22,969 nt of DNA from a bacterium (GTDB lineage: Bacteria; JAMCPX01), in contig JAJYUJ010000037.1 of NCBI GenBank assembly GCA_021792615.1, positions 1 through 22,969 of the forward strand. Direction: 5' to 3'. Positions 1 to 8,341 of this stretch are shown here, one piece after another (within the stretch, counting starts at the first letter, position 1; each line of letters begins with the position of its first letter). The notes beneath the pieces were generated by a model. It searched no databases and was not told the DNA's origin. It saw only the letters and a program-made list of their open reading frames with translations. Made by a program: the position numbers and the translations under genes.

Positions 1-6
1 CGATCT
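1..6. other. probable residual Illumina adapter at left contig end
   Basis: The first six bases, CGATCT, equal the 3' end of the Illumina read-1 adapter (GCTCTTCCGATCT). Read outward on the minus strand they are AGATCG, matching the outward-reading start at the other end of the window. They also create the in-frame stop that ends yidD. They are best treated as not genomic. Confidence 0.75.
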
Positions 7-172
7 ATAAACCACCTTTAAAAATGCCATATCTTTGTATCGCGGTGATAGAGTATTCGGAACACGTCGGGGTATACCTGCAGGTAGCTCCGAAGAACGG
101 TGATATGAAGAGTCTGTACGTCTTTATAAGATATATGGTTATCCAATCAAAAAACAATCTTATTTTATGCAT
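7..172 (-). CDS. yidD: membrane protein insertion efficiency factor YidD, partial (C-terminus off the window)
   Basis: YidD is a small membrane-associated protein that assists YidC-dependent insertion of inner-membrane proteins. The visible part begins with an ATG at 172-170 and has the family core: [20 protein letters not shown], followed by [11 protein letters not shown] and KGG, which align with the usual RLISPLLGxxCRFxPTCSxY...G..KGS pattern. The start overlaps the end of rnpA by 13 bases, the normal rnpA-yidD arrangement. A TAG stop appears at 7-5, but it is formed by one genomic T plus the AG of the adapter-like end. The true reading frame therefore probably runs on, into the missing KRILxCHP region. 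The window shows about 54 codons of an expected 70 or more. Confidence 0.85.
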
Positions 173-456
173 AGTTTAGTGCTCAATTCTTTTTTTACTT
201 GTTTATAGGTAAGAGTATCAATACCCTTCTTGGCTATAAAAATATGATCAGCCTTTTGTAAATTATTTTTGTTTAGTCTGAAAAAGACCCGTACCAGTCT
301 TTTTATTCTATTCCTCTTTACGGCATTGCCTGCTTTTTTGCTAACTATAATCCCTAATCTTGGTATGTTCAATCTATTGGAGCTTTTCAGGATGAAGAAG
401 TGAGCTGTCTCTGATTTATAGTTTTTCCGTTTTATTGCTTCAAAATCACCGGACAA
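160..456 (-). CDS. rnpA: ribonuclease P protein component RnpA (start uncertain)
   Basis: This is the protein subunit of RNase P, which helps the catalytic RNA remove 5' leaders from pre-tRNAs. The basic signature [18 protein letters not shown] is clear, as is the hydrophobic strand GIIVSKKA before it. It lies between rpmH and yidD, the conserved order. The coordinates given use a TTG at 456, the only standard start in frame, which gives 98 residues and a short N-terminus. The frame stays open upstream and encodes LTRKEKIV immediately before that TTG, which resembles the usual RnpA N-terminal segment (LxKxxxF). An ATT at 498-496, overlapping the rpmH stop, would give 112 residues, close to the family norm. 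The identity is secure; the start is not. Confidence 0.93.
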   Translation of the reverse strand: MSGDFEAIKRKNYKSETAHFFILKSSNRLNIPRLGIIVSKKAGNAVKRNRIKRLVRVFFRLNKNNLQKADHIFIAKKGIDTLTYKQVKKELSTKLCIK

Positions 457-491
457 TACAATCTTTTCTTTTCTGGTTAAGCCCTGAGCCT

Positions 492-647
492 TTAAAATGG
501 TTTTCCGCCGATATCTACGGTCAATCTCCGTCTGCCTTTGGCCCTTCTTCTGCTTAATACTGCTCTGCCGGACCGGCTTTCCATTCTTGCCATAAACCCA
601 TGTGTCCTTACTCTTTTCGAATTATGAGGTTGGTATGTTCTTTTCAT
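492..647 (-). CDS. rpmH: 50S ribosomal protein L34
   Basis: The 51-residue product begins [18 protein letters not shown] and continues with [19 protein letters not shown], the near-invariant L34 sequence. L34 is a basic protein of the large ribosomal subunit. The ATG at 647 is preceded on the minus strand by GGAG at a good distance. The gene is followed directly by rnpA and yidD, the conserved chromosomal order. No dnaA lies upstream; a divergent regulator gene occupies that side instead. The family usually ends near RLTV, so the extra tail DIGGKPF is a small extension. A longer plus-strand reading frame overlaps this gene from 602, but it has no support there. Confidence 0.97.
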   Translation of the reverse strand: MKRTYQPHNSKRVRTHGFMARMESRSGRAVLSRRRAKGRRRLTVDIGGKPF

Positions 648-676
648 TTTTCTCTCCAGTGGTAATCAGTACCTAT

Positions 677-706
677 CTGGTAAACACAGAGAAAGAGTAT
701 TGTCAA
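677..706 (-). promoter_or_regulatory. candidate promoter for rpmH-rnpA-yidD
   Basis: On the minus strand there is a perfect TTGACA (706-701), followed after 18 bases by TACCAG (682-677), a weak -10 match. Transcription would start about 25 bases before the rpmH ATG. The -35 is convincing and the -10 is not. Confidence 0.4.
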
Positions 707-742
707 GTAAGAGCGGAGAATAGTGAACAATGTCTTCTGCTC

Positions 743-771
743 TTGACCAAATCAAAAAAATCTTATATTAT
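743..771 (+). promoter_or_regulatory. candidate sigma70-type promoter for the nine-gene operon
   Basis: TTGACC (743-748) and TATTAT (766-771) are separated by 17 bases, in an AT-rich stretch just upstream of the ATG at 800. Transcription would begin near 778. This supports the start at 800 rather than the upstream in-frame ATG at 602, which overlaps rpmH. Confidence 0.5.
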
Positions 772-799
772 ATTAAAATTATATAAAAATAGACAGAAT

Positions 800-2479
800 A
801 TGAGAGCCCATCAATTATTAATAGTTACATGGTTACCCGATGTTAAAAGCAGCGTGGAACAGTTACTGCAGGATAACAATTATATGTTTGACAGCGTGTC
901 TTCTCCCATAGAAGCTATCGACGCCATAGGGAAGTATGCTTATAAGATCGTCGTCCTTGACAGCCTGTTGCCGGGATTAAACGGATATCAGCTTGTGAAG
1001 CGGCTCAAAGGGACTCCGCATGGAGGGTATGCAAAGTTTATCGTATTTATGAATAACATACCGGTGAACAAAGCGACAGATGTACATAAAAGATGGGGTA
1101 TCCATGTTTTGTTAAGGAAGCCTGTCAACGGGGAAGAATTGTTGTCGTCCCTGAAGGAAGCTGAGGCTTACGATCTTCCGAGCGAGAAAACCGAAATGAA
1201 TACATCCGGATGTGTTGAGGAGATGTTCTCGGAACTGGCGCATCTCTTGTGGACGGGCAAATTGACCTGTTACGGGGACCATGATGTCGTAAAAGAGATC
1301 TACTGGGACGGCGGTAATCCGGTGTTTGCAATGAGCAATGACGAGAAAGAGCGGCTCGATAAATGGCTGCTTGATAAGGGTCTCGTGTCGGAAGGTGTTT
1401 TGAAGTCGGCGTACGATGTCATGAATAAAAGGGGCAAACGGCTTGGAGATGCTCTAATCATGCTTGGAGCTATAGGAGAAGACAGTCTGGAACGTGCCGT
1501 TTCGGACAATATGAAGGAAATAATACTGGATATGTTTTCTTGGGATAATGTCCAGTATACAAAAGAGGAAAAGATAAGCGGCATACGGGAATTAGCATCG
1601 ATACAGGAATCATTTCCAACCATTTTATTTGAAGGCATAAGCAGGAAGACGAATGCGGATTACATAAAAAATAAAGTGCAGGAAAAGGGCGAGTTGATAA
1701 GTTTTAGTCCCGACAATATCTTCAATATCGAGGATTTCAAGTTTCCCCATTCTTTCAACAGATTGATGAGTCTCATCAACGGCAAGAGAACAATCTACGA
1801 ACTGATTGCAAAGAGCGGGTTATCCCATGAAGACGCATACAGTTTTATTTATACGCTTTTTCTGTTAAAGCTCATAAGACTGAGTGTTTCAAACGGAGAT
1901 GAAAAAAATATAGCAATAAGTATACCCAATCTGAATACTGATGCAAACAGGAAAACCCGTTTCATGGGGAATTTGCACGACATATCGATAGTAGAACTTA
2001 TACAGATGCTGGAACTGAACAGAAAGTCCGGGACATTGCAGATAAATGACTCCAACGAGATCGGGTGGTTTCTTTTTGATAAGGGCAGCATTATTGATGC
2101 TTATTATGGAGATTTGACACGGGAAAATGCCGTGCATCGGATGCTTTTTCTTGACGAGGGAGAATTCGACATACGGTTTAAAGCCATAGTCGGTGAGCCG
2201 AGGATATTCGTGGATACGCAGACATTACTCATGGAGGGATTACGGATGCTGGATGAGGTTAAAAGGATCGAGCATTTGTTTGGAAGTTTCAAAAAAAAAT
2301 TGGTTGTTAATCCATCTCATGAACCGAGCACGAACGAAGAAAAAGAAGAACTCATGAGAATATTCAATGGAAAGAACGACCTGTTAACATCGTCTTTTTT
2401 GTTGAATCCGGATCCGCAGACCGGACTCGATATCATAAGTACCCTGTTAAAAAATAATGTTATAAAGGAAGAAGAATGA
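800..2479 (+). CDS. regulator with degenerate receiver domain and DUF4388 (PATAN) domains
   Basis: The 559-residue protein starts with a CheY-like receiver fold (about 1-120). The phospho-acceptor Asp is kept (D54 in VVLDSLLPGLNG), as is the conserved Lys (K107 in RKP). The acidic pair after the first strand is replaced by Thr-Trp, and the switch Thr/Ser position holds Met-Asn. Residues about 140-260 resemble a first DUF4388/PATAN unit and about 300-362 a small helical module. Residues 388-465 (GNLHDISIVELIQMLELNRK) are a clear DUF4388 domain. No DNA-binding output domain was recognised, so it probably acts through protein contacts. The start at 800 is chosen because the upstream in-frame part overlaps rpmH and a promoter and does not resemble the family. 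The gene overlaps the next one by 4 bases. Confidence 0.85.
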   Translation: MRAHQLLIVTWLPDVKSSVEQLLQDNNYMFDSVSSPIEAIDAIGKYAYKIVVLDSLLPGLNGYQLVKRLKGTPHGGYAKFIVFMNNIPVNKATDVHKRWGIHVLLRKPVNGEELLSSLKEAEAYDLPSEKTEMNTSGCVEEMFSELAHLLWTGKLTCYGDHDVVKEIYWDGGNPVFAMSNDEKERLDKWLLDKGLVSEGVLKSAYDVMNKRGKRLGDALIMLGAIGEDSLERAVSDNMKEIILDMFSWDNVQYTKEEKISGIRELASIQESFPTILFEGISRKTNADYIKNKVQEKGELISFSPDNIFNIEDFKFPHSFNRLMSLINGKRTIYELIAKSGLSHEDAYSFIYTLFLLKLIRLSVSNGDEKNIAISIPNLNTDANRKTRFMGNLHDISIVELIQMLELNRKSGTLQINDSNEIGWFLFDKGSIIDAYYGDLTRENAVHRMLFLDEGEFDIRFKAIVGEPRIFVDTQTLLMEGLRMLDEVKRIEHLFGSFKKKLVVNPSHEPSTNEEKEELMRIFNGKNDLLTSSFLLNPDPQTGLDIISTLLKNNVIKEEE

Positions 2480-3066
2480 AGATAATATGCGAAAAGTGTA
2501 ACAGTGAGTTTTTATTCAATGGGGACGCCTCCAGAAAAAATATTTCTATGGTACGGTGTCCGGTGTGTAAGACTCCAATAACGGTAAGGGATGATGCATA
2601 TCACGCTGCTAAAAAAAGAAGCGAGCACGACGGTCAGGTCTTTAAAAATAAGAACATTTCCCATGATGCTTTCCGGATTGATACGGAAGGCGTAAAAAGC
2701 CGGTTACAGGAGAATAAAGGTGCCGGAGTGGACATAAGCATTCAGCAAGACATGATCAGCCAGATAGAAAACGGTTCAGACATCGTAACAGATGCATCCG
2801 ACGAGTTTTATGACGGTGTGCGGGTAAACGATGTCCATCCGGAAGCGGAGACGGGTGTCATGCAGAATTTAGAGAAATTCCTCAAAAATATAGATCCCTA
2901 TTTCATCATGGACATGTACGCTCCCTATCTCTATTATACTTTTATGATATTTTTTGTGTTTACATCGTTATTCTTGTTTTCGGATTTTATAAAACTGGAT
3001 AACATGAGCACTCATATCGATTTCTGGTTCCATTCCCTGCTGTTCGCTTTTAAACATTATGTGTAA
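2476..3066 (+). CDS. zinc-ribbon (MJ0042-like) single-pass membrane protein
   Basis: The 196-residue protein opens with a CxxC...CxxC zinc ribbon (C5, C8, C28, C31; CEKC and CPVC) like the MJ0042/zinc-ribbon family. That family is common at the N-terminus of deltaproteobacterial membrane and regulatory proteins. A polar linker (about 40-145) leads to one hydrophobic segment at about 151-172 and a short C-terminal tail. The zinc ribbon is probably cytoplasmic. It overlaps the preceding DUF4388 gene through ATGA and the following birA through TAATG, so translation is likely coupled. The function is unknown; a partnership with the upstream regulator is inferred from the overlap only. Confidence 0.75.
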   Translation: MKIICEKCNSEFLFNGDASRKNISMVRCPVCKTPITVRDDAYHAAKKRSEHDGQVFKNKNISHDAFRIDTEGVKSRLQENKGAGVDISIQQDMISQIENGSDIVTDASDEFYDGVRVNDVHPEAETGVMQNLEKFLKNIDPYFIMDMYAPYLYYTFMIFFVFTSLFLFSDFIKLDNMSTHIDFWFHSLLFAFKHYV

Positions 3067-3866
3067 TGTCTACCTACCGTTATGATATAGAACATGAACT
3101 CGCCTCTCTTCAATTTATAAAAAATATAGTTTACTATCCTTCTGTGGAATCCACGAACACCGCAACAGAAAAACTTGCGCATAATGGCTGCGGAGAATGG
3201 ACCGTCGTCGTTGCAGACTCTCAGAATAATGGCAGAGGCAGGCAGGGTAGGTTATGGCATTCTCCCCCGGGCGTCAACATTTACACGTCATTTCTCTTGA
3301 AACCCGCACTATCGTTCGAGCATTTTCCCGCAATCAGCCTCCTTGCCGGTATGGTTATAGCAATCGTCGTTGAGCATTATACCGGATGTGATGCTGAATT
3401 GAAATGGCCTAATGATGTCCTGGTCGGAGGGAAAAAAATAAGCGGTATATTGCTCGAACTCGTTCATGATTCCCGGAATAAACCCTCTATTGTTGTCGGA
3501 ATAGGCATAAATATAAATTCGGCTATAGAAGATTATCCGGAGGGACTGTCTATCTCTGCAACTTCGATGAAAGGTTTGACGGATACAACATTTGATAGAG
3601 CCTCAATACTGACCTTTCTTTACAGGGTATTTCATGAATGGTATACTATTTATTGTACCCGGGGCGGGTTTAACAGCATAAGGGAAAACTATATGCAGAG
3701 GTTTATGATGCTTGGCAAACATGTTCACATAGATAACGGCGTAGAAAGAGTAACCGGTTTTGTGAAAGATATTGATGCATACGGAGGATTGGTGCTAAAA
3801 AGTACTCATGATGAAACTATACATATCAAATCCGGGGATGTCCATATAATCCCCGGGAGGGAATAG
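3066..3866 (+). CDS. birA: biotin--[acetyl-CoA-carboxylase] ligase, monofunctional
   Basis: It attaches biotin to the biotin carboxyl carrier domain of biotin enzymes using ATP, via biotinyl-5'-AMP. The 266 residues contain the biotin/AMP loop GRGRQGRLW (56-64) and KWPNDVLVGGKKISGILLE (from 113), both diagnostic. The C-terminal small domain is present. There is no N-terminal winged helix, so this is a class I enzyme and not a biotin-operon repressor. The usual Gln-Thr before GRGR is Gln-Asn here. It starts at an ATG overlapping the previous stop and is followed one base later by coaX, a birA-coaX pairing seen in many bacteria. Confidence 0.95.
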   Translation: MSTYRYDIEHELASLQFIKNIVYYPSVESTNTATEKLAHNGCGEWTVVVADSQNNGRGRQGRLWHSPPGVNIYTSFLLKPALSFEHFPAISLLAGMVIAIVVEHYTGCDAELKWPNDVLVGGKKISGILLELVHDSRNKPSIVVGIGININSAIEDYPEGLSISATSMKGLTDTTFDRASILTFLYRVFHEWYTIYCTRGGFNSIRENYMQRFMMLGKHVHIDNGVERVTGFVKDIDAYGGLVLKSTHDETIHIKSGDVHIIPGRE

Positions 3867-3867
3867 T

Positions 3868-4644
3868 ATGCTCTTAGCAGTGGATGTCGGCAATACGAAT
3901 ATAGTTTTGGGGGTATTTGAGAAAGATGAATTAATTAAGCACTGGAGGGTTGTAACGGCGAGAGACAGGACCGTCGATGAATATAAATTGCTGCTGAAGG
4001 AGCTTTTTTCGCTTGAGAAGATATCGGTTTCCGATGTCGACGGGATAGCAGTATCCTGTGTTGTTCCTCCGGTTATTACAGCACTTGAAAAGGCGTGCGG
4101 AGAATTATTCAATGTAAAGCCGTTTATTATAGGACCCGGCATCAAGACCGGTATCAGTATCCTGTATGATAATCCCAAAGAAGTAGGGGCTGACAGGATT
4201 GTGAACGCCGTTGCAGGTTATGAAAAATACAAGAAAAGCCTTATCATCGTCGATTTTGGAACAGCGACAACATTTGATTGCGTCAGCAAAAAGGGTGAAT
4301 ATCTCGGAGGCGTAATATCTCCCGGCATCGGTATATCCCTTGAGGCTTTATTTACCCATGCCTCTAAGCTGCCGAGGGTAGAGATAACAGCCCCGCCGTC
4401 AGTCATAGGTACCAATACCGTCCAGAGCATGCAGTCCGGTATATTTTATGGGTATCTATCGCTTGTAGAGGGTATCATAAAGCTTATTTCAAAAGAAATG
4501 AAAGAGGAAAAACCCTTAGTGATTGCAACCGGTGGGTTTGCAGAACTGATAGGAAGCGCATCCGGCAGTATCACCGAGGTTGATGAATTCTTGACATTAA
4601 AGGGCCTAAAGATAATATATAGTAAGAATAGTGCTAAAAAGTGA
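3868..4644 (+). CDS. coaX: type III pantothenate kinase CoaX
   Basis: It phosphorylates pantothenate, the first step of coenzyme A synthesis, in the cytoplasm. The 258 residues have the ASKHA-fold landmarks of the type III family: an N-terminal phosphate loop DVGNTN (6-11), GADR (107-110), DFGTATTFD (129-137), GGVISPGI (148-155) and ATGGFA near the C-terminus. The length is normal. The ATG follows the birA stop by one base and has GGGAGG upstream. CoA supply may matter to the CoA-disulfide reductase and acyl-CoA ligase elsewhere in the window, but that link is only inference. Confidence 0.96.
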   Translation: MLLAVDVGNTNIVLGVFEKDELIKHWRVVTARDRTVDEYKLLLKELFSLEKISVSDVDGIAVSCVVPPVITALEKACGELFNVKPFIIGPGIKTGISILYDNPKEVGADRIVNAVAGYEKYKKSLIIVDFGTATTFDCVSKKGEYLGGVISPGIGISLEALFTHASKLPRVEITAPPSVIGTNTVQSMQSGIFYGYLSLVEGIIKLISKEMKEEKPLVIATGGFAELIGSASGSITEVDEFLTLKGLKIIYSKNSAKK

Positions 4645-4657
4645 ATTGGGGGGCTTA

Positions 4658-5146
4658 ATGGCTTCTGAACATGAAGAATTGTTTAACAAATCTCTTGAAT
4701 TCCTGAAACGGGGAAAGAGTCTCGAAGCCTTTCAGGTAATGAAGCAACTTATCGACGATACGCAGTCTTCCATCTACGAGGTAGAGCCCAGGTATCTCTC
4801 TTATTACGGATATTTAACGGGTATCGTGGGTCACGATTATCGCCGTGCTATAGAACTGTGTAATGAGGCAATAAAAAAAGAGTTTTTCCATCCTGATTTC
4901 TATTTAAATCTCGGCAGGTTATATCTTCTCATCAGCAACAGGCATTTGGCAGTGAAAGCCTTTTACAAGGGTTTAAGAATCGATAGAACGAACAAGGAGC
5001 TTATCGAAGAAATACAAAAACTTGGAGTAAGGAAGGAACCCGTTTTCTCATTTTTTAAAAGAGAAAACCCTATGAACAGGTTTGCGGGAAGGATCAGGGC
5101 ATCAATCCGTAGATTGTTAAGGGGGCGAAATGACAGAAAACGATGA
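4658..5146 (+). CDS. small TPR-like protein
   Basis: The 162-residue protein has about two and a half helical hairpins with TPR spacing. The clearest are around DYRRAIELCNEAIKK and FYLNLGRLYLLISNRHLAVK, and the latter has the typical Gly, Tyr and Ala positions. The C-terminal 35 residues are strongly basic (RFAGRIRASIRRLLRGR), suggesting membrane or nucleic-acid contact. An upstream GTG (4631) lies inside coaX; the ATG at 4658 is preferred because a run of six G lies just before it. The end overlaps the EF-G-like gene by 17 bases. The function is unknown; TPR proteins usually act as scaffolds. Confidence 0.75.
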   Translation: MASEHEELFNKSLEFLKRGKSLEAFQVMKQLIDDTQSSIYEVEPRYLSYYGYLTGIVGHDYRRAIELCNEAIKKEFFHPDFYLNLGRLYLLISNRHLAVKAFYKGLRIDRTNKELIEEIQKLGVRKEPVFSFFKRENPMNRFAGRIRASIRRLLRGRNDRKR

Positions 5147-7214
5147 AAGGACAAGGAACATAGCAATTATAGGATTTGGAGCAAGCGGTAAAACCCAGGT
5201 GGCAGATACGATTCTCTATAATGCAAAAGTCGTGCAAAGCATAGGAAAGGTTATAGATAAAACATCCAATATAGTGCTGGAACAGGAGGAATTCGAACAT
5301 CTGACCACCATAACGGCTTCACTTGCTTCCGTAGAAAGCAACGGCATCAGGTTTAATATCATAGATACACCGAGCCAGGACGGTTTTATCGGGGACACGG
5401 TCCATGTACTCCAGTCCGTTGATGGCGTTATATTCGTCATGAGTGCGCAGATAGATATAAAACAGGAAATGGAAATGCTTCTGAAACAGATCCGGATGTT
5501 TAACCTGCCTGTTCTGTTTTTCATAAACAAGATGGACGCGGAAAATGCAGATTTTTACAAATCACTTCAAGTATACAGCGCCGCTTTAAATATAAAGATA
5601 ACACCGGTTGCCCTGCCCTTAGGCAGTGGAGATAAATTCGATGGTGTGTATAGTCTTATTGATAAAAACACGTATCTGTATCCAAAGGACGCATCCGGAC
5701 ACCCAAAACAAAGTGCGGGTAATGCACCTCCTGAAGCGGAAGGGATGGAAAAGGGATTGATAGAATCCGTCGCAGAGAGTGACGATGCCCTCCTTGAGAA
5801 ATACTTGAACAACGTAAAGCTGGAGATAGGTGATTTATCCAATTCGATCAGAAGGGCAGTCTTATCAAGGGCTCTCTTCCCTGGAATTCCCGGTTCAGCG
5901 CATCTGAATATCGGTATCGATAAGCTTATGGAATATTGTTCTCTCTGGCTGCCGTCTCCGCATTTAATCCATGATAAGGTTATTTTGCAATCCGCCGATG
6001 GTGGTCCTGCAGCGGAAGTAAGAAGATCCGATTCGGAAAAACCCGTGCTGTTTGTTTTTAAGACATCCATGGATCCGTATGCAGGGAAAATGAGCTACGC
6101 GAGAATATTTTCCGGCAAGATAGCACAGGATAGCGTATTGTATAATGCCCAAACCGGGGGGGAGGAAAAAACAAACCACATCTATACGATGATCGGCAAG
6201 AAGAGCAAAACCATTGACTCTGCCGGGGCCGGGGATATTATAGCTCTTGCCAAACTTCAAACAACGAAAACCGGTGATACCCTGAAAGGGACAAAGGATG
6301 CTCTTCTCATCCCGCCTGTCTATAAAGCGAAAAAACTTGTTGCGTATGCGGTGAAGCCGAAAGGCAAGAGTGATGAAGATAAGATCACGCAGACGTTAAA
6401 CAAAATACTGGAAGAAGACACTTCTTTATCCATCCGGAGGGATACGCAGGTAAAAGAACTCATTATAGAGGGTGTTTCGAAAGAACAGCTTGAAATCGTT
6501 ATGCATAAAGCAAGAAGGAAGTATGGCATAGATTTAGAACTGGTTTTACCCGATATACCGTATAAAGAAACGATAAAAGGCAAAGCAGACGCCCAGGGCA
6601 AGTACAAGAAACAATCGGGCGGCAGGGGGCAGTATGGTGATGTATGGCTGAAGCTCGAACCATTGCCGCGGGGCAAGGGTGTGGAATTTATTGATAGTAT
6701 TGTCGGAGGGGCAATCCCTAGGCAGTATGTCCCTGCTGTCGAAAAGGGGGTACGCGACGCTGCGTTAGAAGGGTTCCTTGCAGGGTTTCCCATTGTGGAT
6801 TTTGCCGCGACCGTGTATGATGGTTCGTACCATGTCGTCGATTCATCTGAACTTGCATTCAAGATTGCTGGCTCATTCGCCTTTAAAAAGTGTATGGAAA
6901 GTGCTATACCAATAATACTTGAGCCGATTATGCTGATCATGGTCATAGTGCCGGAATCTTTTACCGGAGAAGTCATAGGGATATTGAACGCCAAAAGAGC
7001 AAAGATACTTGGCATGGAATCCGATGACAGTAAGAAGCAGGTGATAAAGGCGCATGTGCCTTTATCGGAGGTTCAGTTGTATGGAGACGAATTGAGGTCC
7101 ATAACAAAAGGAATGGGGACGTTTGATATCCAATTTTTTGGTTACGAGGAGGTACCTGCACACATTGCGGAAAAGATCATAAGCAGTAAAAACAAAAAAG
7201 AGGTAAAAGTATAA
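5130..7214 (+). CDS. elongation factor G-like GTPase (EF-G paralogue with altered G3 motif)
   Basis: The 694 residues cover all EF-G domains: a GTPase domain with P-loop GFGASGKT (15-22) and NKMD (133-136), a beta-barrel domain II, and domains III-V with GGRGQYGDVW (about 497) and the domain IV tip segment GSYHVVDSSELAF (H568). It belongs with the EF-G-like/EF-G2 paralogues rather than the housekeeping fusA. Two features stand out: G3 is DTPSQ (79-83) instead of DTPGH, so the catalytic His is lost, and switch I reads LTTIT rather than RGITI. GTP binding looks intact, but hydrolysis may be slow. The gene sits far from rpsL/rpsG/tuf and among signalling genes. The start has GGGGGCG upstream and overlaps the TPR gene. 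Confidence 0.9.
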   Translation: MTENDERTRNIAIIGFGASGKTQVADTILYNAKVVQSIGKVIDKTSNIVLEQEEFEHLTTITASLASVESNGIRFNIIDTPSQDGFIGDTVHVLQSVDGVIFVMSAQIDIKQEMEMLLKQIRMFNLPVLFFINKMDAENADFYKSLQVYSAALNIKITPVALPLGSGDKFDGVYSLIDKNTYLYPKDASGHPKQSAGNAPPEAEGMEKGLIESVAESDDALLEKYLNNVKLEIGDLSNSIRRAVLSRALFPGIPGSAHLNIGIDKLMEYCSLWLPSPHLIHDKVILQSADGGPAAEVRRSDSEKPVLFVFKTSMDPYAGKMSYARIFSGKIAQDSVLYNAQTGGEEKTNHIYTMIGKKSKTIDSAGAGDIIALAKLQTTKTGDTLKGTKDALLIPPVYKAKKLVAYAVKPKGKSDEDKITQTLNKILEEDTSLSIRRDTQVKELIIEGVSKEQLEIVMHKARRKYGIDLELVLPDIPYKETIKGKADAQGKYKKQSGGRGQYGDVWLKLEPLPRGKGVEFIDSIVGGAIPRQYVPAVEKGVRDAALEGFLAGFPIVDFAATVYDGSYHVVDSSELAFKIAGSFAFKKCMESAIPIILEPIMLIMVIVPESFTGEVIGILNAKRAKILGMESDDSKKQVIKAHVPLSEVQLYGDELRSITKGMGTFDIQFFGYEEVPAHIAEKIISSKNKKEVKV

Positions 7215-7215
7215 T

Positions 7216-8340
7216 ATGGATGACAAAAGCAAAGGAACAAAAAAAACAATAGCAGACGAGTTGTTGGAAGATAATTTTTTTAAGCCCCCCATAGATGATA
7301 TCATTGAGGAGGCACCCCCGGAGAAGACCGGCCTTAAAAAGGACGCAAAAGGATCGAAAGAAGAAACAGAAAAGGACGGTTCGCTCTTATTCGATGATTT
7401 TTTAAAATCACCTTCCGAAGCATTGCCGGATGAGGTATCCGCGCTGACAGCAAAGTCAGCGACGACGCTCGGTTCCGCCGTGGGTCCGGAAGCAAAAACC
7501 GCCGGTACTGCGGGGCCTCGTGTTCTCGTTTCCCGGGATACGGAACGTACGGGCAGTAAGTTGAAGACGGTTATTGCTTCTTTGAGCGCTGTTATTGTCG
7601 TCTTGATTATAGGATTTGTCTACCTGTATATACACCATTCCAGGACTGCACCGTTACAGAACGTTTCCTCACCGGAATCCCGGACTGCAGCACTACATCG
7701 GGTGGAGCCGCGCCCGGTCATTGTAAAGCCGGCTGCAACCGGGTCTGAACGAAAGACGCAGAACGCTGCTCAGTCTGTTGCTGCTACCGGACTGAAAGGC
7801 AATCAATCCCCGAACACGCAGGTAGCAGAGGCTGTTCCTCCTGCGGCAATTCCCCAGCCACAGAAAGAGGCTGCAAAACAGTTTGAAGTTGTTCTTGAAA
7901 ATATCAGGTCGAAGGTTGCCCTCAACAATGCAAAGCGCATAGGGAAAACGATGGATACCGCATTGAGCTTCGATGTCACTGAAAATAAAAAGGAAAATAC
8001 CGTCTATAATCTTTTTGTTAACAAGGTCTATGCCTCTGAAGGTGAAGCAACGGCTGACAATCTTAAGCTCATGGTAGCCAACATTTCGAATGCCGCTGTC
8101 ATAAAGGCCGATGGCGGATACAGAATACTCGTCGGTAAGTATACTGCAAAGGCACGCGCCATGACGGATATAAAGAATATCGAGGCGGCAGGATTAAAAG
8201 GACTTATTAAAGATACCAGGAACATTACGCTAACCTATAATGTGAAAGTTTATCCCTTTCAATCAGCGAAAGAAGCGGACACCTATAAAGAAAAGGTAAA
8301 GAAACTGGCAGCCCGAATAACGACCATGGAAAAGAAATAA
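7216..8340 (+). CDS. single-pass membrane protein with SPOR-like C-terminal domain
   Basis: The 374-residue protein has an acidic cytoplasmic N-terminus (1-115), one transmembrane segment at about 117-139 flanked by basic residues, an Ala/Pro/Gln-rich linker (about 145-215) and a C-terminal folded part (about 220-374). Within the latter, a strand-helix pattern ending in YRILVGKYTAKARAM and a following Gly-containing helix resemble SPOR domains. SPOR domains bind denuded peptidoglycan at division sites. The topology (cytoplasmic tail, periplasmic SPOR) fits an envelope or polar protein. The SPOR match is by eye. The gene begins one base after the EF-G-like stop and ends one base before the next start. 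Confidence 0.65.
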   Translation: MDDKSKGTKKTIADELLEDNFFKPPIDDIIEEAPPEKTGLKKDAKGSKEETEKDGSLLFDDFLKSPSEALPDEVSALTAKSATTLGSAVGPEAKTAGTAGPRVLVSRDTERTGSKLKTVIASLSAVIVVLIIGFVYLYIHHSRTAPLQNVSSPESRTAALHRVEPRPVIVKPAATGSERKTQNAAQSVAATGLKGNQSPNTQVAEAVPPAAIPQPQKEAAKQFEVVLENIRSKVALNNAKRIGKTMDTALSFDVTENKKENTVYNLFVNKVYASEGEATADNLKLMVANISNAAVIKADGGYRILVGKYTAKARAMTDIKNIEAAGLKGLIKDTRNITLTYNVKVYPFQSAKEADTYKEKVKKLAARITTMEKK

Positions 8341-8341
8341 T

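Noticed and set aside
602-799. In-frame upstream extension of the DUF4388 regulator from an ATG at 602
   Set aside because: It overlaps the start of rpmH on the other strand and contains the promoter-like sequence at 743-771. The encoded 66 residues do not look like part of a receiver domain.
6320-7015. Long minus-strand ORF (231 codons) inside the EF-G-like gene
   Set aside because: It is antisense to highly conserved EF-G domains III-V. The encoded protein is Ser/Ile/Pro-rich and shows no family motif.
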